From: Phytopythium helicoides
Taxonomy: Eukaryota; Oomycota; Peronosporomycetes; Pythiales; Pythiaceae
Direction: 5' to 3'
Assembly (NCBI GenBank): GCA_024867545.1
Contig: JANFNE010000059.1
Location: forward strand, 243,501-307,500
DNA: 64,000 bases
Position 1 is the first letter of the stretch. The number at the start of each line of letters is the position of its first letter. Shown here piece by piece: positions 21,667 through 30,584 of the stretch. The notes beneath the pieces were generated by a model. It did no database searches. It saw only the letters and a program-made list of their open reading frames with translations, and was not told the DNA's origin. The translations under genes and the position numbers were made by a program.

Positions 21667-22959
21667 ATGTGTCCGCGCGGTGAGTCCGTCAAGAAGGCCA
21701 AATGGTACCATGGCTGTCTGTGGGAGCCCAAGGCCATGTACACCATCAGCAACTGCCAGGCTTCGGCTGTCAACAACTACTTGACGGTCTACTACCAGCA
21801 GACCGCAGGCTTCTCCAAGGTGCAGATCGGCGTGCTACAGACGCTGCCGTGCGTGTGCGCCATGCTCGCGCCGCCGATCTGGGGAGCTGTCGCTGACTAC
21901 ATCGGCAACCAGCGACTCGTGCACAACCTGTGCATTGTGACAGGATCACTGCTGCTCTTCTCGCTACAGTACTTCTACTGGTCGTACGAGCTCACGATCC
22001 TCTGGTTGCTGCTCGCCAACTTTCAGCTGGCACCTTCCGGCTCACTGCTCGATCACGCTGTGCTTGACATGCTGGACAAGGTCGGAGGCGAATACGGCAA
22101 GCAACGGCTCTTCGGCGCGGTTGGCTGGGGTTCTGGCGCCTACGTTACGGGTCTCGCCGTCACTGCGTGGGGAATCTCGTGGGCCTTCAACATCAGTCTC
22201 ATCTTCGCCTTCCTCTCGCTCTTCGTGCTGCGAACCATCCCGCCAGTGCAAGCTGGACACCAAGACCACCACGACGAAGAGACTGGCCAGGTCGGTGGCG
22301 CCAAGCCTTCCTTCAGCGACAACCTCCGTCGCATCGCACAGAAGAAGGACATCCTCGTGCTGTTTGGCGTCATCTTCTTCATGGGACTCATGTACGGCGT
22401 GCTCTCCAGCTTCCTCACGCTCAACCTCTACAACCTGTCTGGTGGCAACGCGCAGATCGTGGGTATCGCTATCATGTGTGAGACGGCGTCTGAGCTTCCA
22501 GCCTTCTTCTTCTCACAGCGCATCATCGACCGTCTCGGCACGGTCAAGGTGTTGTTGGTGTCGATCACAGCGTATGCTCTGCGCATCACATACTACGCTG
22601 TGATGGTGAACCCGTGGAGCGCGATTCCGTTCGAGTTTTTGCACGGATGCACGTTTGGTCTTGCGTGGTCTGCTTGCACGCAGTACATCTACAAGGCTGC
22701 TCCGAAGGGAACGGAGGGGACGCTCATGGGTCTGCTGCAGGCGACACAGAACGGATTGGCTCGTGCTGTTGGCACGATTGTCGGCGGATACCTGTACCAG
22801 AGCTACGGCGCTCGCACGATGTGGTTGGTGACGGACATGGCGGTGCCTCTGTCTGTGCTCGGGGTCGCTGTGTTTGCGTTCTTGAAGAGCCGTGAGGAGT
22901 CTTCGTCGCAGGGTGAGACCCGTCCGCTTGCTCCAGACGGTGGAGCAGTAAGCAATTGA
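21667..22959 (+). CDS. MFS_1_like transporter, copy 4 (nearly intact; altered last residues)
   Basis: A 430-residue frame, almost identical to copy 3 through both six-helix bundles (VYYQQTAGFSKVQIGVLQT, LLDHAVLDMLDKVGGEYGKQ, NLYNLSGGNAQIVGIAIMCE). The extreme C-terminus differs only because of one extra T: the coding strand reads CCGCTTGCTCC where copy 3 has CCGCTGCTCC. The end therefore becomes APDGGAVSN instead of LQTVEQ, and the stop codon moves a few bases. Because this affects only the cytosolic tail, the protein should still be functional if the base is real. It is transcribed divergently from copy 3 and towards copy 5. The substrate is unknown. Confidence 0.87.
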   Translation: MCPRGESVKKAKWYHGCLWEPKAMYTISNCQASAVNNYLTVYYQQTAGFSKVQIGVLQTLPCVCAMLAPPIWGAVADYIGNQRLVHNLCIVTGSLLLFSLQYFYWSYELTILWLLLANFQLAPSGSLLDHAVLDMLDKVGGEYGKQRLFGAVGWGSGAYVTGLAVTAWGISWAFNISLIFAFLSLFVLRTIPPVQAGHQDHHDEETGQVGGAKPSFSDNLRRIAQKKDILVLFGVIFFMGLMYGVLSSFLTLNLYNLSGGNAQIVGIAIMCETASELPAFFFSQRIIDRLGTVKVLLVSITAYALRITYYAVMVNPWSAIPFEFLHGCTFGLAWSACTQYIYKAAPKGTEGTLMGLLQATQNGLARAVGTIVGGYLYQSYGARTMWLVTDMAVPLSVLGVAVFAFLKSREESSSQGETRPLAPDGGAVSN

Positions 22960-23818
22960 AGACGAGCTCGAGCAGCAGAGCTACTTGCACACGTAGATGC
23001 CCAGGCTCGTACGTACGTACTTTAACACTGAACTAGTTTCGTAGTTGACCACCACAGGCGCTGCTGGCATCGTTTGATTCACTATGAAGAATCCCATCTT
23101 CATCGTGTCCGTAGAGCAGGCGTTGTCGTTGCTTGCTTGAGACCTGTCAGGCCACGAAGACTGAGGCAATAGCAACGCCTTGGTGCCACCCACACCAAGC
23201 GACCAGACCAAGAGGGAGCTACAATCCGAGGAGGTGGGCCCCAATGGCACGATTGAACGACAACAAGCAGAGCTGGTCATTGCTTGCTTGCCAGCCGGCG
23301 TCATGTGACCCCAGTCACGTGACGCATATGGTACAGTTGGGTGGCTTCGTGTCGTGCCAGTGCCGTTGATGCGCTACGTACAAAAATTTCGATCAAAAAA
23401 GTCTGAGGAGGAGCGCGTTTGCACCTGTTCCATTTCGTCTGCGTCAACCGGTTCAACCCGGTCCAGCGTGGCGTGCGGCGCTCCGGCCAAATTTCCAGCA
23501 GTCCAGACACGCACGCAAAATTGACTGCAGTGGGACCTAAACACCGCAATGGTGATGGGCCGTTACCACTTCAACCTCCATGACCAGCCAAATTGACTAG
23601 CTGCAGGGTTCGTCGAGCCATCACGAGTGTGGCACCGTCGACTTCTGCATGTCACGGGTGGAGAAGCACGCAGCGCAGCTGACGTCCGTGGCCACGACCA
23701 GATTGCCCGTGGCGTGCCGCTACGCTGTTCGACTGCTGTGGGCCAGAATCGAATCGGCTCCGTCCAGCCCAAGTCCTCTTCTCTCTCCGCTGCTTCCAGC
23801 TCTCGATCGCTTCTAGCT
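22960..23818. other. Intergenic between MFS copies 4 and 5, no supported gene
   Basis: Starts with the 60-bp 3' flank shared with copy 3, followed by unique sequence. The frame of copy 5 is open back to 23627, but the upstream part has no conserved residues and the ATG at 23819 aligns with the family start. Confidence 0.45.
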
Positions 23819-25123
23819 ATGGTAGTTCTGGCAGGCAAGCCGCCGAGCGCGGCCAAGTGGTATGAGAACACGCTGTGGGAAGCCAAGCTCATGTGCGCGC
23901 TCAACTCTGGCTGGGTCTCGACGCTCGCCAACTTCCTCCCGGTCTTCTACCAGCAGGTCGGCGGTTTCTCCAAGGTGCAGATCGGCGTTCTGCAGACGCT
24001 CCAGAACCTCGTGGCGATCGTCGGACCGCCGTTCTGGGGCGCCGTGGCAGACCGTATCCGCAACCAGCGTATCATCCATGTGGCTTGCATCGTCTCGGGC
24101 ACGCTGCTGCTCTTCGGCATCCAGTACTTCTACTGGTCCTTCAACTGGACCATCTTCATGGTGCTCATCGCCAACTTCCAGATCTCGCCCGCGGGCTCCA
24201 TGCTCGACCACGCCATCCTCGCGCTCATCGAGAGGGTCGGCGGCGAGTACGGCAAGCAGCGGCTGTTTGGCGCCGTCGGCTGGGGACTCTGCGCCTACCT
24301 CACAGGCCTCCTCGTGGCCGTGGGTGGCATCTCGTGGGCCTTCAACGCCAACCTCATCGTCGGCTTCTCGTCGCTGCTGGTGCTTCGCCTCATCCCACCC
24401 ATCCACTATGAGCCCGTTGGCGTGATCGAGTCCATGGAGTCGGGCCGCCAGGTTGATGCCGAACCCTCGTTCTCGGATAACGCACGCCGCATCGCCAGGA
24501 AGCCCGACGTCCTCGTGCTCATCGGCGTCGTGCTCGTCACGGGACTCATGTACGGCGTGCTCTCCAGCTTCCTCACGCTCAACCTCTACAACCTCTCGGG
24601 TGAGAATCCGCAGATCATCGGCATTGCCATCATGTGCGAGACCATGTCTGAGCTTCCGGCCTTCTTCTACTCTCATACCATCATCAAGAAGCTGGGTACC
24701 GTCAAAGTGCTGCTGGTGTCCATCACAGGCTACGCGCTGCGCATCACGTACTACGCCGTCATGCCCAACGCCTGGAGCGCGATCCCGTTCGAGTTCCTGC
24801 ACGGCTGCACGTTTGCTCTCGCCTGGGCCGCCTGCACTGAGTACTTGTACTCGGCGTCTCCCAAGGGCTGCGAGGGCACCGTCATCGGCATCCTCAACGG
24901 AGTTCAGAACGGTCTGGCGCGTGCGGTCGGCACCATTGTCGGTGGCTACTTCTACGAGGTCTACGGCCCTCGCGTCATGTGGTGGATCACCGACCTTGGC
25001 GTCCCGCTCTCGCTCATTGGTGTGGCTTTATTCGCATACCTCAAGGACGAAGACCAGCCCGAGGAGGAAGAAGTTACGCCACTCCTATCGCCGCGTGAGC
25101 CAGTGTACCAGACCGTTGAATAG
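23819..25123 (+). CDS. MFS_1_like transporter, copy 5 (divergent paralogue, intact)
   Basis: A 434-residue intact protein starting MVVLAGKPPSAAKWYENTLW. It keeps all family blocks but is clearly more diverged than copies 1-4: FYQQVGGFSKVQIGVLQTLQ, SMLDHAILALIERVGGEYGK, NLYNLSGENPQIIGIAIMCE and IPFEFLHGCTFALAWAACTE. The central loop lacks the His-rich stretch and has EPVGVIESMESGRQV instead. The C-terminal tail is acidic (EDEDQPEEEEVTPLL-like). It probably represents the older lineage from which the other four expanded, or an independent branch; a tree would decide. It converges on the 802-residue gene with 155 bp between stop codons. It has no copy of the shared 15-bp upstream motif that I could find. 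Confidence 0.9.
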   Translation: MVVLAGKPPSAAKWYENTLWEAKLMCALNSGWVSTLANFLPVFYQQVGGFSKVQIGVLQTLQNLVAIVGPPFWGAVADRIRNQRIIHVACIVSGTLLLFGIQYFYWSFNWTIFMVLIANFQISPAGSMLDHAILALIERVGGEYGKQRLFGAVGWGLCAYLTGLLVAVGGISWAFNANLIVGFSSLLVLRLIPPIHYEPVGVIESMESGRQVDAEPSFSDNARRIARKPDVLVLIGVVLVTGLMYGVLSSFLTLNLYNLSGENPQIIGIAIMCETMSELPAFFYSHTIIKKLGTVKVLLVSITGYALRITYYAVMPNAWSAIPFEFLHGCTFALAWAACTEYLYSASPKGCEGTVIGILNGVQNGLARAVGTIVGGYFYEVYGPRVMWWITDLGVPLSLIGVALFAYLKDEDQPEEEEVTPLLSPREPVYQTVE

Positions 25124-25278
25124 GTGCCAGCTTCTCGTTCGTAAGTGGTGAGCTAGGCATATATGTGCCGATAGGCTAGTGTTGTTGCTGCTACAAGGCG
25201 CTGCCGCTACAAGATGGTAAATACATGTTGCTGTCTAGGATACACATGCAAATCATGTTGTGAATAGCTACGAGCCCC

Positions 25279-27687
25279 TCAGCGCAATGGCATCTGCACG
25301 TCTTCATAGCGGTCGACGCGGTCTAGTTTCTCCAACGAATCGGAGGATTGAACCGCGACGGCATCACTCGAAGTCGGTATAGCATGATCGCGAGCGTTCA
25401 ATTGGGTCTTGACAACGTCAAGAAACCCGCAGCGAGTGCGGAGCATGCTGCCGTGGAGGAGGATGCCGAATTCAAGGTAGTATGTTGGTCGAAGCGTGAC
25501 TTGGTGGCCAGTGTTCATCTCCATGAAAAGCGAGTTTCGCACCAAACTGCGAGCTCGCATCGGAATGTCGAGCAAAAGCTCAAGCGGAAGGCGACACGTC
25601 ACGTCGACGCTTTCAAACGAAGTAGCGCGCTTAAGAAGCGGAGGTCCGCCTCCCATCCCAAGGCTTGAAAGCTTGGAGGGTGACGAATTCATCAAGATGC
25701 CGGCTGTCGTGTTGGTTGTGTCTTTCGAGCTAAAGTACGCAGACATTTTGGATGGCGAGCCCGAAAGCGAGTACTTTGACGGAGACTCGGACGACGAGTC
25801 GGGAGACACGATCGAGGAAGAAACGCTGGTCATGAGTGAGTTCTGGTGCTTCTCGATTGCATCTTGCCAACGCATCCGGAAGAAGCAGTATCGGAGTACT
25901 GCGAGAATCGCAACTGCGATGACTGATAGCTCTATGGCCCTAATGAGCGGGTCGTACATGATCATCGCCACGCTAATTGGGGTGTTTTGAAGCGAATCAA
26001 GGTGCTCTGGGAACGAGTTGGCGGCAAGCATAGACGCTCGAAAAGATTGGCCATCATACAATCTCTGGTGCTCGATGGAGTGCTTCGCTCGGACATGATT
26101 CGGGAGAACGCCGCTCAATGTCACGTATCCAACCAGCACACTGATTGAGGCAATCTCAATGGCTGCTACATACGTCGAACGAGCAAAGCGAAGCGCTTTT
26201 TGCTCGTTGTGAGCAACTAGGACGTCCCAAACTCCGTTGACACACAACAGAACTAGCACCCACAGACGTACAAGTGTGAGCACAGTGTTTGCCAGGGTGA
26301 ATGGATCGCTTTTTCCCACATCAAGAGTCACGGAGGCCATTGGCATGATGACCGCCCACGTAAGTACCCGTGTCACGACAGTAAGCACGATAATCGGCGG
26401 GCTTCTTAGCATCGAAACGCGAAGAAGCTGGTTGTAGTCTTGCAGCTTGAATCCGAGCTTGGTCGCATACGAACCCGATTTGATCCAGAGTTCGTTTCGT
26501 GCAGTCGCCTTCCAGATCGGCATGAGCATCCAGTGTGCGATCTCTGTTAGACTTTTGATATTCAACACCAAGAGCATGATGTCAATGAGCACCATCAGCG
26601 TGTAGAGAGCTCCCGAGCACGACACGTTGAGGTGTAGCTTGTGCTGCAACAGCATGGTTTGGTCCAAATTGCCGCTTGAACTGACATGAAATGTACTTCG
26701 GCTGTTGGTCCGCACAAGTAGCGTCATTTGCATGATGTGAAGCACATCTGACGTCAGCCATGCTTTATCACGTATCAAGTGCTGGAACGACGTCGCCGAC
26801 AGGCCAACAAACGCACTGCGGTAGTGACTGGGACTTCCACACCCAAAGACTGTCGATTCGTACTGTCTAGGGCCCTTGTTAGCGAAGCCTTCGACGCATA
26901 CAACGTCTTGAAGTGGTATGCTCTTGCTGATCACATTCAGAAGCTCAATAATCTCTAACTCGGCGTTGCTGCCAGGTTCTGGAGACAGAGTTTGGTGCTC
27001 GCCTTCAATCTCCCTGGGTAGCTTCAGCGGTGCCGCGTACATTCCGTATCGATCTCGGAACTGCTTCACAACTGTGGAGTGGCAAATCGGTGGTTTGCGG
27101 TGGTGGAACAGCAGTGAGCAGGCAACCCACGCGACCGAGTCGACTCGCAGGCTGCTGGTGAAGACGAGCTCGGGGACTCTTATGGACTTCGTGGACGCCC
27201 CCAGTCGGCAGTTGTGGCCCAATACATGGCGTACCTCTGCCTCTGATGCAAAGTCGGCGTGCTGTTTGTCTCGAGGCGAGGGCTGCAGCGGCGTGAGCGA
27301 TTCACATTTCTCGAGGAAGGACGTCCAGCCGGAGATGCGGCGGATGCTCTGGCCCGGCAGCGAGAAGTTGGCCGACGATTTGAGCTTGTGTGGATGCGGC
27401 ACGAGCGTCTCTGTTGTGGAGAAGGCGTAGGCGTCGCGCGGGCCCACCCAGCGCGTCTTGAACCACAAGTCGCGTGCGTCCAGCAGCACGAGCACCAACG
27501 CGATCGCCATTTCCAGCGCCAGTCGCATCCTCGGCGGCAGCCTGGCCTTGCCCATGGCTACCTGGTGGACTCTCAGCGGTGGTGCGCGTGCTGTTGGGCC
27601 CTGCGTCGAGCTGCAGGGAGCGCCGCGAGTGCTGCGAGCGAGCGAGCGATCGGTCGCGGACTTGAACCGCCGCCAAAGCGTAGCCAT
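25279..27687 (-). CDS. Large multi-pass membrane protein of unknown function
   Basis: An 802-residue intact frame. Not recognised as any named family. Residues about 58-77 form a hydrophobic segment (MAIALVLVLLDARDLWF) that may be a signal anchor. A polar, probably extracellular region of about 280 residues follows, with several cysteines. A cluster of about five hydrophobic helices follows: around YTLMVLIDIMLLVLNI, IIVLTVVTRVLTWAVIM, VLTLVRLWVLVLLCVNGV, AAIEIASISVLVGYVTL and IELSVIAVAILAVLRYCFF. The C-terminal 170 residues are cytosolic-type and Ser-rich, with repeated SPSK motifs (SESPSKYSLSGSPSK, NSSPSKLSS), plausible phosphorylation sites. A second ATG at residue 45 (MGKARLPPRM) is also possible as the start. 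It shares a short divergent promoter region with RRP42. Probably an oomycete-specific membrane protein. Confidence 0.75.
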   Translation of the reverse strand: MATLWRRFKSATDRSLARSTRGAPCSSTQGPTARAPPLRVHQVAMGKARLPPRMRLALEMAIALVLVLLDARDLWFKTRWVGPRDAYAFSTTETLVPHPHKLKSSANFSLPGQSIRRISGWTSFLEKCESLTPLQPSPRDKQHADFASEAEVRHVLGHNCRLGASTKSIRVPELVFTSSLRVDSVAWVACSLLFHHRKPPICHSTVVKQFRDRYGMYAAPLKLPREIEGEHQTLSPEPGSNAELEIIELLNVISKSIPLQDVVCVEGFANKGPRQYESTVFGCGSPSHYRSAFVGLSATSFQHLIRDKAWLTSDVLHIMQMTLLVRTNSRSTFHVSSSGNLDQTMLLQHKLHLNVSCSGALYTLMVLIDIMLLVLNIKSLTEIAHWMLMPIWKATARNELWIKSGSYATKLGFKLQDYNQLLRVSMLRSPPIIVLTVVTRVLTWAVIMPMASVTLDVGKSDPFTLANTVLTLVRLWVLVLLCVNGVWDVLVAHNEQKALRFARSTYVAAIEIASISVLVGYVTLSGVLPNHVRAKHSIEHQRLYDGQSFRASMLAANSFPEHLDSLQNTPISVAMIMYDPLIRAIELSVIAVAILAVLRYCFFRMRWQDAIEKHQNSLMTSVSSSIVSPDSSSESPSKYSLSGSPSKMSAYFSSKDTTNTTAGILMNSSPSKLSSLGMGGGPPLLKRATSFESVDVTCRLPLELLLDIPMRARSLVRNSLFMEMNTGHQVTLRPTYYLEFGILLHGSMLRTRCGFLDVVKTQLNARDHAIPTSSDAVAVQSSDSLEKLDRVDRYEDVQMPLR

Positions 27688-27844
27688 GTGACGTGGTGTC
27701 CGCTTTAGCCCTCTATTCGCGCCTTCAAAGTACTGTAACCAGTCTACATGGCGCTTCCTCTAACTTATAATCAGTATGCGCCCTTCTATTCAAGTGCGCC
27801 GCGCGCGTAGCTCCTCGCCCCATTCACCACCCACCCATTCCGCC
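27688..27844. promoter_or_regulatory. Compact divergent promoter region
   Basis: Only 157 bp separate the start codons of the membrane-protein gene (minus) and RRP42 (plus), so both promoters must lie here or overlap the coding ends. The stretch CTTATAATCAG lies near its middle. No proven core element was identified. Confidence 0.4.
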
Positions 27845-28732
27845 ATGCTCAAGATCAGCGCGTCCGAGCGGCGCTACATCGTCGAGGGCGTGGCCGCCAA
27901 CGTGCGCGCGGATGGGCGCGACCGCCTGGGCTACCGCAGCGCGGCGGTGGAGACGGCGCTGCTCTCGCAGTCCAACGGGTCGGCGCGCGTGTCGCTCGAG
28001 GGCGCGGGCACCGACGTGCTGGCGTCCGTCAAGCTCGAGGTGGCGAGTCCGCGGCCCGAGGCGCCGGACGCGGCCGTCGTGAGCGTCGGCGTGTCCTGCT
28101 GCCCGTCCGTGTCGGCCAAGCTGGCGGGCCGCGCGGTCGAGGAGCTCAACGTGGAGCTCTCTCAGCTGCTCACGCGCCTGCTGTGCGCCGGCCCGGGCGT
28201 CGACCTACAGCGATACTGCATCGTGCCCGGCGAGAGCGTCTGGGCCATCCACGTGGACGTCATGGTCTTCGAGTCTAGCGGCAACCTGCCCGACGTCATC
28301 TCCATGGCCGTCTACGCCGCGCTCAACGACACGGTCTTCCCGTCCGTGCGCCTCGTGGGCGTCGAGGGCGAGGACAAGACCATCGAGGTCGACACGGACC
28401 CCGCCGCAGGGCAGCTCATGGCCGCGCGCGACTGGCCCATATGCATCACGCTCGGCAAGATCGGCAGCAACTTCATCGTCGACCCCACGCAGGAGGAGGA
28501 GCTGTGCATGACGGCGCAGGTCAGCGTCGCAGTCGACCCCAACGGAGAGGTCTGCGGCGTCCAGAAGAGTGGCGCCGGCGCCATCGAGATGCGAGAGATG
28601 CAGCAGATGATTGACGAGGCCTGCGCGCGCTCCAAGGAGCTATTTAAGCTGCTGCAGGCAGCGCTGCGCGCGCAGCAGGCGCGGGACGCCAAGGCTGGCC
28701 GGCGACTCGAGCGCTTCGGCTTCCTCGGCTGA
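27845..28732 (+). CDS. RRP42: Exosome complex subunit RRP42 (EXOSC7-like)
   Basis: A 295-residue protein, the normal length for the family. It opens with the RNase PH-type N-terminus ASERRYIVEGVAANVRADGR, in which the VRADGR motif is characteristic of the RRP42/RRP45/MTR3 ring subunits. Further conserved parts are a central AGRAVEELNVELSQLL stretch, the block CIVPGESVWAIHVDVMVF, and the C-terminal domain around WPICITLGKIGSNFIVDPTQ. It would be one of six RNase PH-like ring proteins of the RNA exosome in nucleus and cytoplasm; the eukaryotic ring is catalytically inactive and channels RNA to Rrp44/Rrp6. ATG 27845 is chosen because homologous sequence starts there; an in-frame ATG at 27776 would add 23 unconserved residues. 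It is tail to tail with the UFD1-UBX gene, with 64 bp between stops. Confidence 0.92.
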   Translation: MLKISASERRYIVEGVAANVRADGRDRLGYRSAAVETALLSQSNGSARVSLEGAGTDVLASVKLEVASPRPEAPDAAVVSVGVSCCPSVSAKLAGRAVEELNVELSQLLTRLLCAGPGVDLQRYCIVPGESVWAIHVDVMVFESSGNLPDVISMAVYAALNDTVFPSVRLVGVEGEDKTIEVDTDPAAGQLMAARDWPICITLGKIGSNFIVDPTQEEELCMTAQVSVAVDPNGEVCGVQKSGAGAIEMREMQQMIDEACARSKELFKLLQAALRAQQARDAKAGRRLERFGFLG

Positions 28733-28796
28733 GCATCAAAGAGACGACACAACCTGTAGAGTTCACTTCTCAATGCAGCTCATGTATTAGTTTCAT

Positions 28797-30373
28797 TTAC
28801 TCCTCTACCGGGATCCTGTTGTCTGTGTCGGCACCAAGCTCGGAGAGATAGTTGACCACGCGCAGAAGACGCCCTTGATACCGCTCCAGCACTTCGATAT
28901 TGAGCGAGCGGTTCGTGAAGCCCATGGCGTCGAGCTCTGACAGCTGCGCTTGCCACTTGACCTCTTGGTCGGCCGACTGGGCGACCGGCATCGCCGGCTC
29001 CATCGCGTGGATTGCTGGAAGTGCTGTCGATGAATGCAGTTCCTGAAAGCGTGGTTCCGTCAGTAACATGGCATTGTCCCCCTAGTTCGACTGTGTGTAT
29101 ATCGTACCTCGTCCAGAGCTTGCTCAAGTCGTTGGCGTGCTTCCTCCCACGGCTCCGCCAGCGTGACCCTGCTGAGCGCGTTCTCATCTTCAGCATTTGC
29201 CATCTCGACATCTGTAGTGCTTCCTTCTGCGGCGCTATTGACGTTGACTGCCTCGACAAAGAGTGCTTCTTGCCGGCCGTTCAGCCCGAGCTCTTTCAGC
29301 GTCTTGTCGGCTGCGTCGATGCCAAACACGCGACGCGGGTAGGTCGCAGCGACCTGGTATTCGCTGCCACTGCCTCCCGTAAGACCCTCAATTAGATCAA
29401 AGACGCTGCCAAGCCGCGCCTCGTGCAGGAACCGCCGCGTGGACTGTGTTCCACCAGGGAGTCTCAGCATGATCTTGACTTGGAATCGCTCATCGACCGG
29501 CGGCTCTGGCTCGAGACTCGCCATCTTGTCGGCCTTCCTCTGCTCCTTTTGCTTCTCGCGCTCCAACGCCTGCGCCGCCTCAAGCTCTCGCTGCCTCTCT
29601 GCCTCTTTTGCGCGCTCCGCGGCCTCGCATGGCACGAGCGCGACCTCAAGGTCGGTGTTGAGGATGTTGACTGCGTCCTCGGGGCGGAGCTCGGTCACGC
29701 GCACCTCGAAGGTCTCCTTGCCGTGGCGCACGAGCACAATGTCGCCGACCGACAGTGTGGTGTGCGCCTTTAGCGCACGCTCCAGCAGCTGCTTGAAGTC
29801 GATCTCCCTCGAGCCGAATCCGTTGCCGCGCGGCTGCAGACTGGCGAACTTTCCCTTCTCGAGGCGCACGAACTTGACCTGGATGGTCTCTGGATAGCTC
29901 TCTCCTGGCTGCAGGTGCTGGAATAGCGAGGCGGCGACCTTGGGCGGCAGCCCAATGGTCCCGTCCTCGGCCGTGAACTCGAGCACGCCCGCGTGCGTCT
30001 TGGCCGCGCCGCTCGATAGCTCGAAGGTGAAGGCGCCGAGCTCGAGCGCGTGCTGCGGGTCCAGCTGCTCGAGCGCGGCCACGGGCAGCGCGACGCGGTC
30101 GCCGTCGCTGGCCGTCGCCACGGGCCGCAGCGCCGCCAGGAAGCGCACGCCGCCCGTCACGCGCTGCTCCTCGAGCGCGCGCGCCTCCTGCGCCTCGAGC
30201 TCCGCCGCGCGCTCGGCGCGACGCCGCGCCTGCTGCTCTTCGATCTCCCGCTGCGCGCGCGCCGCCGCCTCGCGCGCCTTGTGCTCCGTCTGCTGCCGCC
30301 GCTTGGCCTGCGCGCGCCGCTGCTGCTGCTCGCGCTTCCACTTGGCGCCGCGCGCGCTCAGCTCCAGCTCCAT
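28797..30373 (-). CDS. UFD1-domain / UBX-domain / UBA-domain protein
   Basis: A two-exon gene: exon 1 30373-29108, intron 29043-29107 (GTACGA...TTTCAG, 65 bp), exon 2 29042-28797; 503 residues in frame. Order of parts: an N-terminal charged coiled coil (residues 1-70, Glu/Arg/Ala-rich); a UFD1-type double-psi barrel fold (about 74-250, with GTIGLPPKVAASLFQHL and SVGDIVLVRHGKETFEVRVT); a second short charged helix; a UBX domain (about 298-385, VKIMLRLPGGTQSTRRF, with YPRR in place of the usual FPR loop); and a C-terminal UBA domain encoded in exon 2 (LSELDAMGFTNRSLNIEVL). UBX and UFD1 modules both bind Cdc48/p97 systems and UBA binds ubiquitin. The likely role is an adaptor that brings ubiquitinated clients to p97. 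It is not the standard Ufd1 of the Ufd1-Npl4 dimer, which lacks UBX and UBA. Confidence 0.85.
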
Positions 30374-30584
30374 GTCGGTCGCGTTGCGGAAATGTCGGAA
30401 AATGGCGAAAGGATCGAAGAAACCCTGGATACCTTATGGAAGCACCTTCTAGAACGAATAAAGACTCCCAGGTATTGATAGGCACTGTATTCATTGCGTC
30501 AACATCTGCGACATGAGGGGACGATTAGGTAGTCGTCCTTGGTGGTCGAAACCCACTTCAACGTGAGCCGCTCGGGATCGACTG

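Larger units (their letters stand above)
18961..23011. repeat. Inverted duplication of MFS genes (copies 3 and 4) including 3' flanks
   Basis: Copies 3 (19021-20304, minus) and 4 (21667-22959, plus) are near-identical over most of their length and are arranged head to head. Similarity continues past the stop codons: about 60 bp of 3' flank is the same on both sides (18961-19024 and 22948-23011, the phrase GACGAGCTCGAGCAGCAG in one orientation). Their 5' non-coding regions are much less alike, except for a shared 15-bp motif. This fits a recent inverted segmental duplication or gene conversion across an inverted pair. Confidence 0.7.

Noticed and set aside
23813..24802. A 329-codon frame opposite MFS copy 5, and similar long frames opposite other MFS genes
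   Set aside because: Antisense shadows of GC-rich coding sequence; the sense frame has full family conservation.
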